From: Methylobacterium sp. Leaf108
GTDB taxonomy: Bacteria; Pseudomonadota; Alphaproteobacteria; Rhizobiales; Beijerinckiaceae
DNA: 64,000 nt
Direction of reading: 5' to 3'
Assembly (NCBI RefSeq): GCF_001423265.1
Contig: NZ_LMND01000034.1
Location: 1 to 64,000, forward strand
The position numbers and the translations under genes are program-made. This document shows positions 1-12,238 of this stretch, in pieces (position 1 is the first letter of the stretch; each line of letters opens with the position of its first letter). A model generated the notes under the pieces. The model was not told where the DNA came from. It did no database searches and worked only from the letters and a program-made list of their open reading frames with translations.

Positions 1-296
1 CGTGGCTCATGTTGGCGAGGAGCAAATCCAGACCAAACCAGATCGCCAAAACCAACACACCCACCCAAAAGACAAAAACACAGCCACCGCCAAGCCATTA
101 CAGCTCAGCACCAGCCAGCCAATCCAAAAGGTGAAAACAACAACACCGCCAGGAAGCGAAACCGCACCCCGGCGCCGCCGCCGATGGACAGCCTTATGAG
201 CCAACAAGACCAAACCGTCAACACCGACGATGAAGGAAAAATCACGAAGCCGGCGCACAGAGGGCGGATCGGCTGCGACACCCGCTGCCGGGGCAC
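1..296. other. AC-rich stretch without a recognisable gene
   Basis: No convincing gene is seen here. Roughly the first 170 bases are rich in A and C on the plus strand (many ACC, CCA and AAAA words) and clearly lower in GC than the rest of the window. Short open frames on both strands give proline/arginine-rich or tryptophan/valine-rich translations of the kind expected from non-coding sequence. It may be the tail of an intergenic region belonging to a gene outside the window. Confidence 0.4.
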
Positions 297-809
297 TCAG
301 TTCCGTTGCGGACGGCGCTCGGCGATACGGATCCTGAACCAATCGCGCAGAAGCTCGCGTTCATGGGAAAAGCTCCCCTGCGACAGTCGGGACGAACGCA
401 TCAGGAAAGACTGGTCCGTCACGACCTCCTCGCCCGACAGGATGCGTCGTTTTCCATGGGACAGGACGTATCGCAGGCCGAACCGTGGCGGGGTGATGTC
501 CCGGACGACCCTCAGCCCGTAGGGGATATTCGCCCCCGGCTGTTCGAACCCGGCCAGATCGATGTCGAGCACGTCGACCGTCAGTGTCTCGCCGGGGCGC
601 AGGGCCTCTCGTCCGTATCGCTCCATGATCCGGCCGACCTCGGCCAGCGTCACGCGCAGCGACAGGCCTGACCCGAACCGGTTCTGCGCATCCGTGAATC
701 GGTCCGGCGCGATGAACCGAACCACGACCTCTGCCGTCGCGGCGGTCGGCAGCGTGACGGCTGCCACTGCGCCCATAGCGAGGACGATCCGCGCGGCGAC
801 GTGAGCCAT
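297..809 (-). CDS. DUF3016 domain exported protein
   Basis: This encodes about 170 residues with an N-terminal signal peptide (alanine-rich hydrophobic stretch ending near TAATA), so the product is probably periplasmic. The mature part starts VVVRFIAPDRFTDA and contains a glycine/arginine-rich middle, as in DUF3016 proteins, whose function is unknown. I chose the ATG at 809 because a GAGG ribosome site lies about 10 bases upstream; a GTG at 818 is possible but has almost no room for that site. It begins just after the DUF2244 gene on the same strand, so the two are probably co-transcribed. Confidence 0.75.
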   Translation of the reverse strand: MAHVAARIVLAMGAVAAVTLPTAATAEVVVRFIAPDRFTDAQNRFGSGLSLRVTLAEVGRIMERYGREALRPGETLTVDVLDIDLAGFEQPGANIPYGLRVVRDITPPRFGLRYVLSHGKRRILSGEEVVTDQSFLMRSSRLSQGSFSHERELLRDWFRIRIAERRPQRN

Positions 810-821
810 CCGGGCCACGCC

Positions 822-1343
822 TCAGTAGCCCTTCTTGGCGCGTTCCAACGCACGGGTGAGCCCGTCCGCGATGACCGCGCGCTCGGGCGGCGAGGCATCG
901 CGGGCCACCACCACCTGCTCACGCCGCGACACCAGGGTGAGCGTCTGAAGGCCGTATTCCTCGTCCTCGACCCGGGTGAGCTTGGTCCAGATCGGGTTGG
1001 ACCGCCATTCGTGGCGCTCGCCGCGATGCGTGACCCGGGTGAGAAGCACCGCGATAGGCGAGATCATCACCTCTTCGAAGGATCGGCCGCGCCGGAAGCT
1101 CACCTTGAGCGCGATGAAGAGCGCCAGCATGTCGAGACCGAAGAACCCCGCCACCGGCCAGAAACCGGCCTGCATCATCTTGACGGAGACGACCGCGGAG
1201 ACGAGGCAGCACGCCAACATCACCACGCGAAAGCCTTCGCGGCTCAAGGATTGATGCGGTCGGATCGTCGCCTGGAACAGCGGATGATCCATCGCCTCCG
1301 GGTCGAGGCCATCGGGGTGGGCGTGGTTGCTGCGCATCGTCAT
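822..1343 (-). CDS. DUF2244 domain membrane protein
   Basis: This 173-residue protein has two hydrophobic segments around residues 39-80 (VVMLACCLVSAVVSV and GFFGLDMLALFIAL), followed by a cytosolic domain with HEWRSNPIWTKL and a basic C-terminus. This is the layout of the DUF2244 family (integral membrane proteins of unknown role, common in alphaproteobacteria). Its start is only about 20 bases from the start of the divergent nth gene, so the two promoters must overlap or lie inside the opposite genes. A second in-frame ATG two codons downstream is an alternative start. Confidence 0.8.
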   Translation of the reverse strand: MTMRSNHAHPDGLDPEAMDHPLFQATIRPHQSLSREGFRVVMLACCLVSAVVSVKMMQAGFWPVAGFFGLDMLALFIALKVSFRRGRSFEEVMISPIAVLLTRVTHRGERHEWRSNPIWTKLTRVEDEEYGLQTLTLVSRREQVVVARDASPPERAVIADGLTRALERAKKGY

Positions 1344-1363
1344 GCGCGCAATATAACGCGACC

Positions 1364-2122
1364 ATGAAAACCCGACAGCCGCGCGCGCTCAAGAAGCCGT
1401 CGATCTCCGCCGCTTCGGCCGAACCGATCGTCGCAGGCGGGAAGAGCGGCCCCGCTCCGCTGCCACGCAAACTGGTCGCGGAAGTGTTCGCGAGGCTGGC
1501 CGCCGCCAACCCTGAACCGCGGCCGGAGCTCGATTACCACAACCCGTTCACGCTGCTCGTGGCCGTGGTCCTTTCCGCCCAGGCCACCGATCGCAGCGTC
1601 AACATCGCCACGGCGCCATTGTTCGCCGCAGCGGATTCGCCCGAGGCGATGCTGCGTCTCGGCGAGGAGCGGGTGCGCGGTTTCATCCGCACCATCGGTC
1701 TGTTCAACACCAAGGCCAGGAACGTCGTCGCCCTGTCGCGCATCCTGGTCGAACGCCACGGCGGCGAGGTCCCGCGGGAGCGGGAGGCCCTCGAAGTGCT
1801 GCCCGGGGTCGGACGCAAGACCGCGAGCGTCGTCCTCAACGTCGCCTTCGGCGTACCCACCATCGCCGTCGACACGCATATCTTCCGCGTCGCCAACCGG
1901 CTGCCCCTCGTGGTCGCCACCACGCCCGACAAGGTCCAGGCCGGACTGGAGGCGACCGTGCCCCAAGCCTACCTGCACGACGCCCACCACTGGCTGATCC
2001 TGTTCGGACGCTACGTCTGCAAGGCACGCCGGCCGGAGTGCCCGACCTGCCCGCTCGCGGATCTCTGCCGCTATCCGGCCAAGACCGTGGCCCTGCCCCC
2101 CTCCCCTGCCGCCGCGATCTAG
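1364..2122 (+). CDS. nth: Endonuclease III (DNA glycosylase/AP lyase)
   Basis: This base-excision-repair enzyme removes oxidised pyrimidines and cleaves the abasic strand. It has 252 residues. The helix-hairpin-helix reads LPGVGRKTA, with the catalytic lysine at 152 and the catalytic aspartate at 170 in VDTH. A [4Fe-4S] cluster site at the C-terminus has cysteines at 219, 226, 229 and 235 (C-x6-C-x2-C-x5-C), exactly the Nth pattern. The first 30 or so residues are a basic extension absent from the E. coli protein, so the true start may be slightly downstream. It is divergent from the DUF2244 gene. Confidence 0.96.
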   Translation: MKTRQPRALKKPSISAASAEPIVAGGKSGPAPLPRKLVAEVFARLAAANPEPRPELDYHNPFTLLVAVVLSAQATDRSVNIATAPLFAAADSPEAMLRLGEERVRGFIRTIGLFNTKARNVVALSRILVERHGGEVPREREALEVLPGVGRKTASVVLNVAFGVPTIAVDTHIFRVANRLPLVVATTPDKVQAGLEATVPQAYLHDAHHWLILFGRYVCKARRPECPTCPLADLCRYPAKTVALPPSPAAAI

Positions 2123-2313
2123 CGGGGGATCGTCGGCCGTGCGGCCGTGCGGTCCCCAGGGCGTGGCCCCGCCGTCCGGCTAACGCGTTGTGCTGCCAAC
2201 CCGCTTCGGGTAGTTTGCGACGCGGTCGTCGGGGCTTTCGACAAGCGACGTGTCTTCACGGCCCGACCGCACAGCGGTTGCCGCCGCGGATCCCACACCA
2301 TCGTTTGCGTCCG

Positions 2314-2319
2314 AAGGAG
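2314..2319 (+). promoter_or_regulatory. Ribosome binding site of purC
   Basis: AAGGAG lies 8 bases upstream of the ATG at 2328. It favours this start over the ATG at 2358, which begins the segment conserved in the family, and would add 10 residues ([10 protein letters not shown]) to the N-terminus. Confidence 0.7.
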
Positions 2320-2327
2320 CCACGGCC

Positions 2328-3122
2328 ATGGATTTCCTCAAACCACGGTATACGCCTATGAACCGCCGCCGTCGCATCTACGAGGGCAAGGCGAAGGTCC
2401 TCTACGAGGGGCCCGAGCCCGGAACGCTCATCCAGCACTTCAAGGATGATGCCACTGCCTTCAACGCGCAGAAGCACGAGGTCATCGACGGCAAGGGCGT
2501 GCTGAACAACCGGATCTCCGAGTTCGTGTTCCAGCACCTCAACGACATCGGCGTGCCGACCCATTTCATCCGTCGCCTCAACATGCGCGAACAGCTGATC
2601 CGCGAAGTCGAGATCATCCCGCTCGAGGTGGTGGTCCGCAACGTCGCCGCCGGCTCGCTCGCGACTCGCCTCGGCCTCGAGGAAGGCACGCAGCTGCCGC
2701 GCTCGATCATCGAGTTCTACTACAAGAACGACGCGCTCAACGATCCGATGGTGTCGGAAGAGCACATCACGGCCTTCGGCTGGGCGACGCCCCAGGAGAT
2801 CGACGACATCATGGCGCTGGCCATCCGGGTCAACGATTTCCTGTCGGGCCTCTTCCTCGGAGTCGGCATCCGCCTCGTCGACTTCAAGATCGAGACCGGC
2901 CGCCTGTGGGAAGGCGACATGATGCGCATCGTCGTGGCCGACGAGATCTCGCCGGACTCCTGCCGGCTGTGGGACATCAAGTCCTCGGACAAGCTCGACA
3001 AGGACCGCTTCCGCAAGGATCTCGGCGGCCTCATCGAAGCCTACACCGAAGTCGCCAAGCGGCTCGGCATCATGTCCGAGAACGAGAAGGTGCAGACCGG
3101 CGGCCCCCGGCTGGTGCAATAA
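2328..3122 (+). CDS. purC: Phosphoribosylaminoimidazole-succinocarboxamide synthase (SAICAR synthetase)
   Basis: This purine biosynthesis enzyme joins CAIR and aspartate using ATP. The protein has the family signatures: [15 protein letters not shown] at the N-terminus, [28 protein letters not shown], and the C-terminal VDFKIETGR and [12 protein letters not shown] motifs. An AAGGAG ribosome site at 2314-2319 sits 8 bases before the ATG at 2328, which decides that start and gives 264 residues. The usual family start corresponds to the ATG at 2358 (254 residues). The 200-base gap before it holds only a small ACCCG/CGGGT hairpin near 2199-2211. No other pur gene is adjacent. Confidence 0.95.
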   Translation: MDFLKPRYTPMNRRRRIYEGKAKVLYEGPEPGTLIQHFKDDATAFNAQKHEVIDGKGVLNNRISEFVFQHLNDIGVPTHFIRRLNMREQLIREVEIIPLEVVVRNVAAGSLATRLGLEEGTQLPRSIIEFYYKNDALNDPMVSEEHITAFGWATPQEIDDIMALAIRVNDFLSGLFLGVGIRLVDFKIETGRLWEGDMMRIVVADEISPDSCRLWDIKSSDKLDKDRFRKDLGGLIEAYTEVAKRLGIMSENEKVQTGGPRLVQ

Positions 3123-3129
3123 GCCCGAC

Positions 3130-4860
3130 CTAACGCGGCGGCCCGCCCGACCAGGTCCGGGCCAGCCGCACATGGGTGCCGAGGTTCGGATCGAACCCCG
3201 GGTGATAATGGGGGTCCTGCGCCAGCAGCGGCCCCCATCGCTTTTTGAAGGCCTCGACCTCGCGCCGGTGGCGGTCTTGCGACTCCGGTGTCCGGCGCCG
3301 GCTCGCCGCCTCGCGGTGGTGGAGGACGGCGCCGCCGACGTAGAGCGTGCGCCAGCCCGTCCGGGCGAGGCGCAGGCACAGGTCGACGTCGTTGAAGTCC
3401 ACCGCGAAGGTCTCGGCGTCGAACCCCCCGACCCGCCGGAACTTGTCCGCTTCGACGACGAGGCAGGCCGCCGTCACCGCGCTGACGCTGCGCGTCACCC
3501 GCAGGGCGGAAAGATAGCCCAGGGCGTCGCCCGGACAGTGACGGTGTCCGTGCGTGACGAGACCGCCGGTGCCGAGCACGATACCGCCGTGCTGGATACG
3601 GCCCTCCCCGTCGAGGAGCCGGGCGCCGACCGCTCCGACCTCGAGGCGCAGGGCCTCGCGGCACATCCGTTCCAGCCAGTCGGGAGAGAACGCCTCGACG
3701 TCGTTGTTGACGAAGGCCAGGAGCCGCCCCCCTGCGGCCCGCGCCGCGGCGTTGTTCATGGCCGCGAAGTTGAAGGGGCCGGGACAGGCGATGACCCGGG
3801 CCTGGCCGCTTTCCGTCAGATCGCGGAAGTAGGCATGCGTCTGCGGCTCGCGACTGTCGTTGTCGCAGATCAGGATCTCGCAGGCCGGCCAGTCGGTCTG
3901 GTGGCGCAGGCTGTCGAGACAGGGCCGCAGCAGGTCGAGGCGGTCGCGGGTCGGCACGATGAGGCTCACCAGGGGGCGGTCCTCGGGCAGCGGCCTCGAC
4001 ACGGTGACGACCCCGTGCTCGTCGATGCGGCCGGTGAGGCCGCGGCGGCGCAGGAGATCGAGGCGGGCGCTGCGGTGGCCCGCCCCCCCCTCCCCTCTCG
4101 GGTCCGGCCGCCAATGCGAAAGAACCTGCGGCAGGTGGCGGATCGCGCCCGTGCCGAAGCGGTCGGCGATCATGAGAAGGCACGCGGCGGCGTAGGTGGG
4201 GGATGACGCGTCGGGCCGCTCGATGGCGGCCAGGGCGCTCGACCGCAAGGCGACGACCGGGCCGATGTAGTCCACCGCCAGAAGGTAGTCGGGATCGAAG
4301 GCCGGCCTCAGCACCGGCAGGGGCGACCCGCCGATCTCGGCCAAGGCATCGCCATACACCGCCTGGATTCCTGGCTCGGCAGCGAAAGCGGCTTCGATGC
4401 GAGCCTCGGCACCCGCCGCCGGGGTATGACCCGGGGCGAGATGAAGACGAAACGCGGGTCGATCGAGATCCCGCGACTCTCCGTCCCGGTGAGGAAGGAT
4501 GCCGGTAATGGGGCCGGCAGGCCCGCCCGCCATCACGACCGGGACGGCCGTTCCTCCCTGCGTTCTCTCCCCCCAAAAAGAAGGGGCGGGCGTCTCGTCC
4601 TCGGACGTGGCGTTCGCAAGCCAGAGACGGCGATGATCGAGGCCGATCAGGGAAGCGAGGGCCTGGCGAGCCCGCAACCGTTTCCCGCGCAGCCGCGCCC
4701 ACAGGATCGCGCCGAGCCGGTTCGGGTGTCGAGCCAGGATGGCAAGGGCCGTCATCCATCGCGCCCAGGCGCTCGGTGCCGGCAGCAGCGCGAAGCGCAG
4801 CGGGTCGAGGCTCTCGTCGGAGAGGTCGATGCGGGGCGGGAGCCTCGGCCTGCGCACCAC
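3130..4860 (-). CDS. Family 2 glycosyltransferase (duplicated GT-A fold)
   Basis: This is a 576-residue probable polysaccharide glycosyltransferase. The C-terminal half is a clear GT2 domain: PLVSLIVPTRDRLDLL at its start, the nucleotide-sugar loop ICDNDS, and the metal-binding FVNNDVE, then DFNDVDLCLR. The N-terminal half keeps only the later part of such a domain (VYGDALAEIGG, RPAFDPDYLLAVDYIG), so it looks like a degenerate first copy. It starts with GTG one base after the stop of the upstream glycosyltransferase gene, implying translational coupling. It converges on purC with 7 bases between the stops. The acceptor and sugar cannot be told from sequence. Confidence 0.85.
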   Translation of the reverse strand: MVRRPRLPPRIDLSDESLDPLRFALLPAPSAWARWMTALAILARHPNRLGAILWARLRGKRLRARQALASLIGLDHRRLWLANATSEDETPAPSFWGERTQGGTAVPVVMAGGPAGPITGILPHRDGESRDLDRPAFRLHLAPGHTPAAGAEARIEAAFAAEPGIQAVYGDALAEIGGSPLPVLRPAFDPDYLLAVDYIGPVVALRSSALAAIERPDASSPTYAAACLLMIADRFGTGAIRHLPQVLSHWRPDPRGEGGAGHRSARLDLLRRRGLTGRIDEHGVVTVSRPLPEDRPLVSLIVPTRDRLDLLRPCLDSLRHQTDWPACEILICDNDSREPQTHAYFRDLTESGQARVIACPGPFNFAAMNNAAARAAGGRLLAFVNNDVEAFSPDWLERMCREALRLEVGAVGARLLDGEGRIQHGGIVLGTGGLVTHGHRHCPGDALGYLSALRVTRSVSAVTAACLVVEADKFRRVGGFDAETFAVDFNDVDLCLRLARTGWRTLYVGGAVLHHREAASRRRTPESQDRHRREVEAFKKRWGPLLAQDPHYHPGFDPNLGTHVRLARTWSGGPPR

Positions 4861-4861
4861 C

Positions 4862-6856
4862 CTACTCGAGCTCCTCGCCGAAGGTCGTGAGGCTCAGCGA
4901 CGGATGGTAGAACGGGTCGTGCCGGACCCGGTCGCGCCAGCGCGCGGCGAAACGGTCTCCCTCCGCTTCGAAGCGGCGGCGCTCCTCGCCCACCGGCGGA
5001 CCGCGGCTCACCGATTCGAGATGCGACAGCGTCGCGTGCGGGGTCCAGATGCAGGCGTGGCCGGTCGCCGCCACCCGCAGGCAGAAATCGACGTCGTTGA
5101 AGTCGATGGGGAACGCCAGCGCGTCGAAGCCGTCGACGGCATCGTAAAGCTCCTTGCGGACGGCCAGACAGGCTGCGGTCACCGCCGAGACCTCGTGCGC
5201 CACCCGGAGCCGGCCGAGATGTCCGGGCGTGTCGCCCGCCCTGCAACGCAGGATGTGCCCGGCCCGGCCGCCGAGGCCAACCACGACGCCGGCATGCTGT
5301 AGCCGCCCGTCGCCATAGAGGAGCTTGGCGCCCACGGCGCCGACCCCCGGCCGACAGGCCTGGCGGACCATGGCGTCGAGCCAACCGGGCTCCAGCACCG
5401 CCACATCGTTGTTGAACAGGACCACGATCCCGTCCTCGGCCGCCGCCACCCCGGCATTGACCATGGCGGAGAAGTTGAAGGCCTGCGGGAAGGAGACGAT
5501 CCGTACCCGCGGGTCGTCGCGCAGGGTGTCGTAATGCGCGAGCACGCCAGGATCGGTGGAGCCGTTGTCGACGATGACGAGGCGGATGGCCGGATAGGCG
5601 GTCTCGTGCAGGACGCCCCGCGTCGCCCGCGCGATCAGATCGAGCCGGTCGCGGGACGGGATCACGACGGTGGCGAGCGGGGGCGGGTCCGGCAGCGGCC
5701 ACAGCAGATCGACGACGCCGTCGCGGCGCATCACCGTCGCGCGCGAACCGGTTTCGCGCAGATGGCGTTCGAGGGCCGCGGCCTCGCCCACCGTACTTCG
5801 CTCGACGCTGCGGCAGAGGACGCGGGGAACGTGGATGACGTCGCGCGCGCTCAGAGCGGCTGCCAAGGCGAGGTCGCGTGCGAGATCCGAAGAAACATCC
5901 ACCGCCCGTCCTGCGAGGCGTGCCAGCAGGTCGCCCCGGTATAGCGCCGGCGCTCCGGGATGATCCGCCACCAGGGCAAGGTCGGGGCTCCAATCCGGCT
6001 TCAGCCGGACGTGGGACGCTCCCGGACCAGACCGGATCTCGTCGGCGTAGACCATGTCGGCGCAAGGGCGCGAACCAAGCGCCGCGACGAGGACCGCCAG
6101 GGCGTCGGGGCCAAGACGGTCGCCCGGCATCAGGATGCCGGCGATCCCGGCCTCGCCGACGAGGTCGCGCACCGTGGCCGCGCCCGGCACGACCCGGATG
6201 CGTTCGTCGGCCGGCAGGGCGATGGCGCGCGCCGAGAGAATCGTCAACCGCCAGTCGGAATGGCTCTGGGAGATCAGCGCATCCACCGTCGCGCGGATGC
6301 GATCGGGCGCCTCCTCCGCGGCCGGCAGGACCAGGGCGACGGTCGGTCCCGGCCCGGCGGCTGCCTCCGGCACGCTGCGAAGCGCCTGCCACCCCGCGAA
6401 GTCCGCGAGCGGCGTCACCGCGCAGCTGCCGCGCAGGATGTCGCGAAACCGGCGCTCGTCGCCCCGGGCATAGTGATAGAGGGCCGGCCCGGCGCGCGAG
6501 GGGCGCCGGATCAGGCATTCGGCGAACAGTCCGGCGTTCGTGCGCAAGCCGACGTGTTCCAGGACGAACCCGCTGTCGGGCTCGATCGCCAGCCGGATCT
6601 CGCTCACATCGGGAGCGACGTAGCCGAGCCAGACGCCACGGCCCTCGGCCCCGCCCGGCAGGACGAAATCCTGGACGACGCCGCCGGTCCGGAGCATCCG
6701 CACCATGGGGCGCAGCGGCCGGACGCGGGCGCGGCTGCGATACTGCAGCACGATCCAGCCGTTGCGCGGGCGCGGCGTCACCACCAGCCGCCGGTCGAAC
6801 GGGGGATCGTCCACCGGCTCGAGGGCGAAAGCCGCCGGCCGGCCGCGCCGTAGCAC
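4862..6856 (-). CDS. Family 2 glycosyltransferase (large, two GT-A copies)
   Basis: About 660 residues. The C-terminal GT2 domain has TVVIPSRDRLDLI, VIVDNGSTD, VLFNNDVAVLE and DFNDVDFCLRVA. An upstream, weaker GT-A-like copy is seen at TVALVLPAAEEAPD and VYADEIRSG, preceded by a beta-rich segment. The domain order matches the following gene, so the pair looks like a tandem duplication. The start is uncertain: the frame is open back to 7018, but the extension overlaps the 3' end of the upstream gene and is extremely arginine-rich, as out-of-frame DNA would be. I used the first in-frame GTG inside conserved-looking sequence (6856); an unusual start closer to 6890 is possible. Confidence 0.8.
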   Translation of the reverse strand: MLRRGRPAAFALEPVDDPPFDRRLVVTPRPRNGWIVLQYRSRARVRPLRPMVRMLRTGGVVQDFVLPGGAEGRGVWLGYVAPDVSEIRLAIEPDSGFVLEHVGLRTNAGLFAECLIRRPSRAGPALYHYARGDERRFRDILRGSCAVTPLADFAGWQALRSVPEAAAGPGPTVALVLPAAEEAPDRIRATVDALISQSHSDWRLTILSARAIALPADERIRVVPGAATVRDLVGEAGIAGILMPGDRLGPDALAVLVAALGSRPCADMVYADEIRSGPGASHVRLKPDWSPDLALVADHPGAPALYRGDLLARLAGRAVDVSSDLARDLALAAALSARDVIHVPRVLCRSVERSTVGEAAALERHLRETGSRATVMRRDGVVDLLWPLPDPPPLATVVIPSRDRLDLIARATRGVLHETAYPAIRLVIVDNGSTDPGVLAHYDTLRDDPRVRIVSFPQAFNFSAMVNAGVAAAEDGIVVLFNNDVAVLEPGWLDAMVRQACRPGVGAVGAKLLYGDGRLQHAGVVVGLGGRAGHILRCRAGDTPGHLGRLRVAHEVSAVTAACLAVRKELYDAVDGFDALAFPIDFNDVDFCLRVAATGHACIWTPHATLSHLESVSRGPPVGEERRRFEAEGDRFAARWRDRVRHDPFYHPSLSLTTFGEELE

Positions 6857-6938
6857 GCGCGGACCTGTCCAGGACGCGTCGGTCAGGGGATCGATCTTTC
6901 GTGCCCCGTCGCCGCGGCGCCGATATCCTGGCGCGTCC

Positions 6939-7568
6939 TCACTGGGCGGCGCCCGCTGCCTCGGCGGGCGGTGCCGCCGGCTTCCTCTTGCGCGGTGCCG
7001 GCTTGGCCGGCGATCCACCCAGGGTCACGACGATCTCGTAATCCTCCGCCATGGCCGGGGGCACGATCAGGCCATCCTCCACGACCGTGAACAGGCCCTG
7101 GGCCTCGCCCGGCGCCACCGACACCGCGACCCGGCGCGCCCGCGTGGCCACCACCTTGTCGCCGTACTTGATCGAGATCTGCAACGGGGCCTCGAACCGA
7201 CCCGGCGCCCCGGCGGGCCCGAGCAGCACCTGCCCGGCCACACCGACCTTCACGCTCAGGCCGCCTTCGGCGAGGCGGTTGCATTCGCGGGCGATCCGCC
7301 CGAGCGTGACCTGGTTGCGCAGGGAGGCATTGTCGCCGCCCTTGCCGCCGAAGCTGCGGATCGCGGCACCTCCCTCGGGCACGTCGACCTGGGGGCAATA
7401 CGGCTCGCCGAGATCCTTGGGCTGGGACGGCGGCACCGTCGGGCCGCCGTACTTGAACATGTTCGTCAGGAAGTTGCCTTCCTCCGCCACCGCCCCGCCG
7501 GCGGTGGTGAGGCCGATGGCGAGGGCCGCCATCACGCACCGGGCCCGAACTCGTCTGCTGTGGTCCAT
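6939..7568 (-). CDS. Exported protein of unknown function
   Basis: This 209-residue product has a signal peptide (basic MDHSRRVRARC, hydrophobic core, AVAEE cleavage region). The mature part contains a conserved-looking segment with two cysteines (PYCPQVDVPEGGAAIRSFGG and ARECNRL) and a beta-rich domain. The C-terminus is lysine/alanine/proline-rich (KPAPRKRKPAAPP). I do not recognise a characterised family. Proteins of this outline are periplasmic and common in Rhizobiales. It follows the IalB-family gene on the same strand with a 27-base gap, so the two are probably co-expressed. Confidence 0.7.
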   Translation of the reverse strand: MDHSRRVRARCVMAALAIGLTTAGGAVAEEGNFLTNMFKYGGPTVPPSQPKDLGEPYCPQVDVPEGGAAIRSFGGKGGDNASLRNQVTLGRIARECNRLAEGGLSVKVGVAGQVLLGPAGAPGRFEAPLQISIKYGDKVVATRARRVAVSVAPGEAQGLFTVVEDGLIVPPAMAEDYEIVVTLGGSPAKPAPRKRKPAAPPAEAAGAAQ

Positions 7569-7595
7569 CTCACCTCGTGCCCCTGTCGGGCCCGT

Positions 7596-8228
7596 TCACT
7601 TCAGGCTCTGGAAGCCCTGGCCGAACCCCTTCATCGAGAGCGGGATGCCGACGCCCTCCTCCGGGGTCTGGAAGACGATGAAAGTGGCCTGCGCGCCGTT
7701 GCTGAACTGCTTGACGAGGCCGTCGTCCATTACGACCTCGGCGACGCATCCCGTGGTCAGGCAGCGCACGAAACCCGCGCGCCCGACATCGGTCTGGTCG
7801 ATCTTGAGGCCCAGGCCCGACGGCAGCAGGATGCCGAGCGGCGCCACCACCCGCAGGAGATAGCCGCGGTTGTCGGCGGTCTTCAGCACGATCACCACGA
7901 GCGTGAGGTTCGGCCGGTCCTCGGCAGCGAGATATTGCACCAGGGCGCATTGCTCGGCCTTGGCGCCGGCCGGCGTCTCGCAGCGCAATTGCCAGTCGCC
8001 GTAGGTGTTGCGCACGAGGCCCTGCGCCCTCGGCTCACCCGCCGCCGCCAGCAGGAGAGCCACGGACGCCACGGCCACGCCAAGGGCCGACGACGATCGC
8101 AAGGCACGTCGGAAGGCGCCCGATGCGCGATGCCGCAATTCACGCAACTCCACGCGGCGTTCCTCATCCTCGCCCCGCCGGCGGCGGGGCCTCGTCGAAA
8201 GCGAGGTGTTCCGACCATGCCGGGACAT
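7596..8228 (-). CDS. Invasion-associated locus B (IalB) family protein
   Basis: The product is an exported protein of 210 residues or fewer. After a hydrophobic export segment (VASVALLLAAAG, followed by EPRAQG) comes the IalB-like domain: NTYGDWQLRCET, then QCALVQ, GYLLRVVAPLGILLPSGL, a cysteine pair in VRCLTTGCVAEV, and GIPLSMKGFGQGFQSL near the end. IalB was named in Bartonella, but most alphaproteobacterial homologues have no proven role and are considered periplasmic. The roughly 45 residues before the hydrophobic core are arginine-rich and unusually long for a signal peptide, so the true start may lie downstream. Confidence 0.85.
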   Translation of the reverse strand: MSRHGRNTSLSTRPRRRRGEDEERRVELRELRHRASGAFRRALRSSSALGVAVASVALLLAAAGEPRAQGLVRNTYGDWQLRCETPAGAKAEQCALVQYLAAEDRPNLTLVVIVLKTADNRGYLLRVVAPLGILLPSGLGLKIDQTDVGRAGFVRCLTTGCVAEVVMDDGLVKQFSNGAQATFIVFQTPEEGVGIPLSMKGFGQGFQSLK

Positions 8229-8351
8229 GCCCTGTCAAGCGAACATGCCCTGTCGAGCGAAGCGGAGGTACACGGCCCTGCGGACTATCGCGCCGCGCCC
8301 GCAGGCTTTAGTCGTGGAGCAAGACGGCTTCCTCGATATGCGGACTTTTCC

Positions 8352-8729
8352 ATGCGGCACAGCGCGATCCTCATCCCCCTGATCCTCGCGGCGGCCGCCC
8401 CCGCCCGGGCGGAGCCGCTGCCGGTGGGAGAGACCACCTACATCGAGCGCTCCCTCAACCGGGACGGTCCCCTCGTCATCGAGCATCGTCCGGTCGCGCG
8501 CACGCCGGGCGGGCGCCGTGCCGGCAGTTCGGCCGAGATCGCCGGTTTCTGCCGCGACGGAGGCCACGTCCGGCGCCGCGACGAGTTCGGCCGGCCGGTG
8601 ATCATCCGCCAGCGCGAGGTCTGCGACAGCGTCGCGCCGCGCACCCTCGCTCCGGGCGAGGTCGACCCGCGACCGACCTGGCCGGAACAGGCCGTCCCCG
8701 TCCAGCGCGTGCTGCGCTCGCGCGGCTGA
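8352..8729 (+). CDS. Small exported protein of unknown function
   Basis: This encodes 125 residues. The first 21 form a signal peptide (MRHSAILIPLILAAAAPARA), and the mature part carries two cysteines (FCRDGG and REVCDS) that could form a disulfide. I recognise no family. The ATG at 8352 was chosen because it starts the signal peptide; the same frame is open far upstream but there it is antisense to other genes. It faces the exonuclease gene with a 16-base gap. Confidence 0.6.
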   Translation: MRHSAILIPLILAAAAPARAEPLPVGETTYIERSLNRDGPLVIEHRPVARTPGGRRAGSSAEIAGFCRDGGHVRRRDEFGRPVIIRQREVCDSVAPRTLAPGEVDPRPTWPEQAVPVQRVLRSRG

Positions 8730-8745
8730 ATCCGGCAAGGCCCAC

Positions 8746-12227
<3,482 letters not shown>

Positions 12228-12238
12228 TCAGGACACGC

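Noticed and set aside
6705-8351. Long open frame on the plus strand running into the exported protein gene
   Set aside because: It is antisense to the 5' end of the glycosyltransferase gene and to the exported and IalB genes; the translation is arginine/histidine-rich with no family features. Only the part from 8352 begins a signal peptide.
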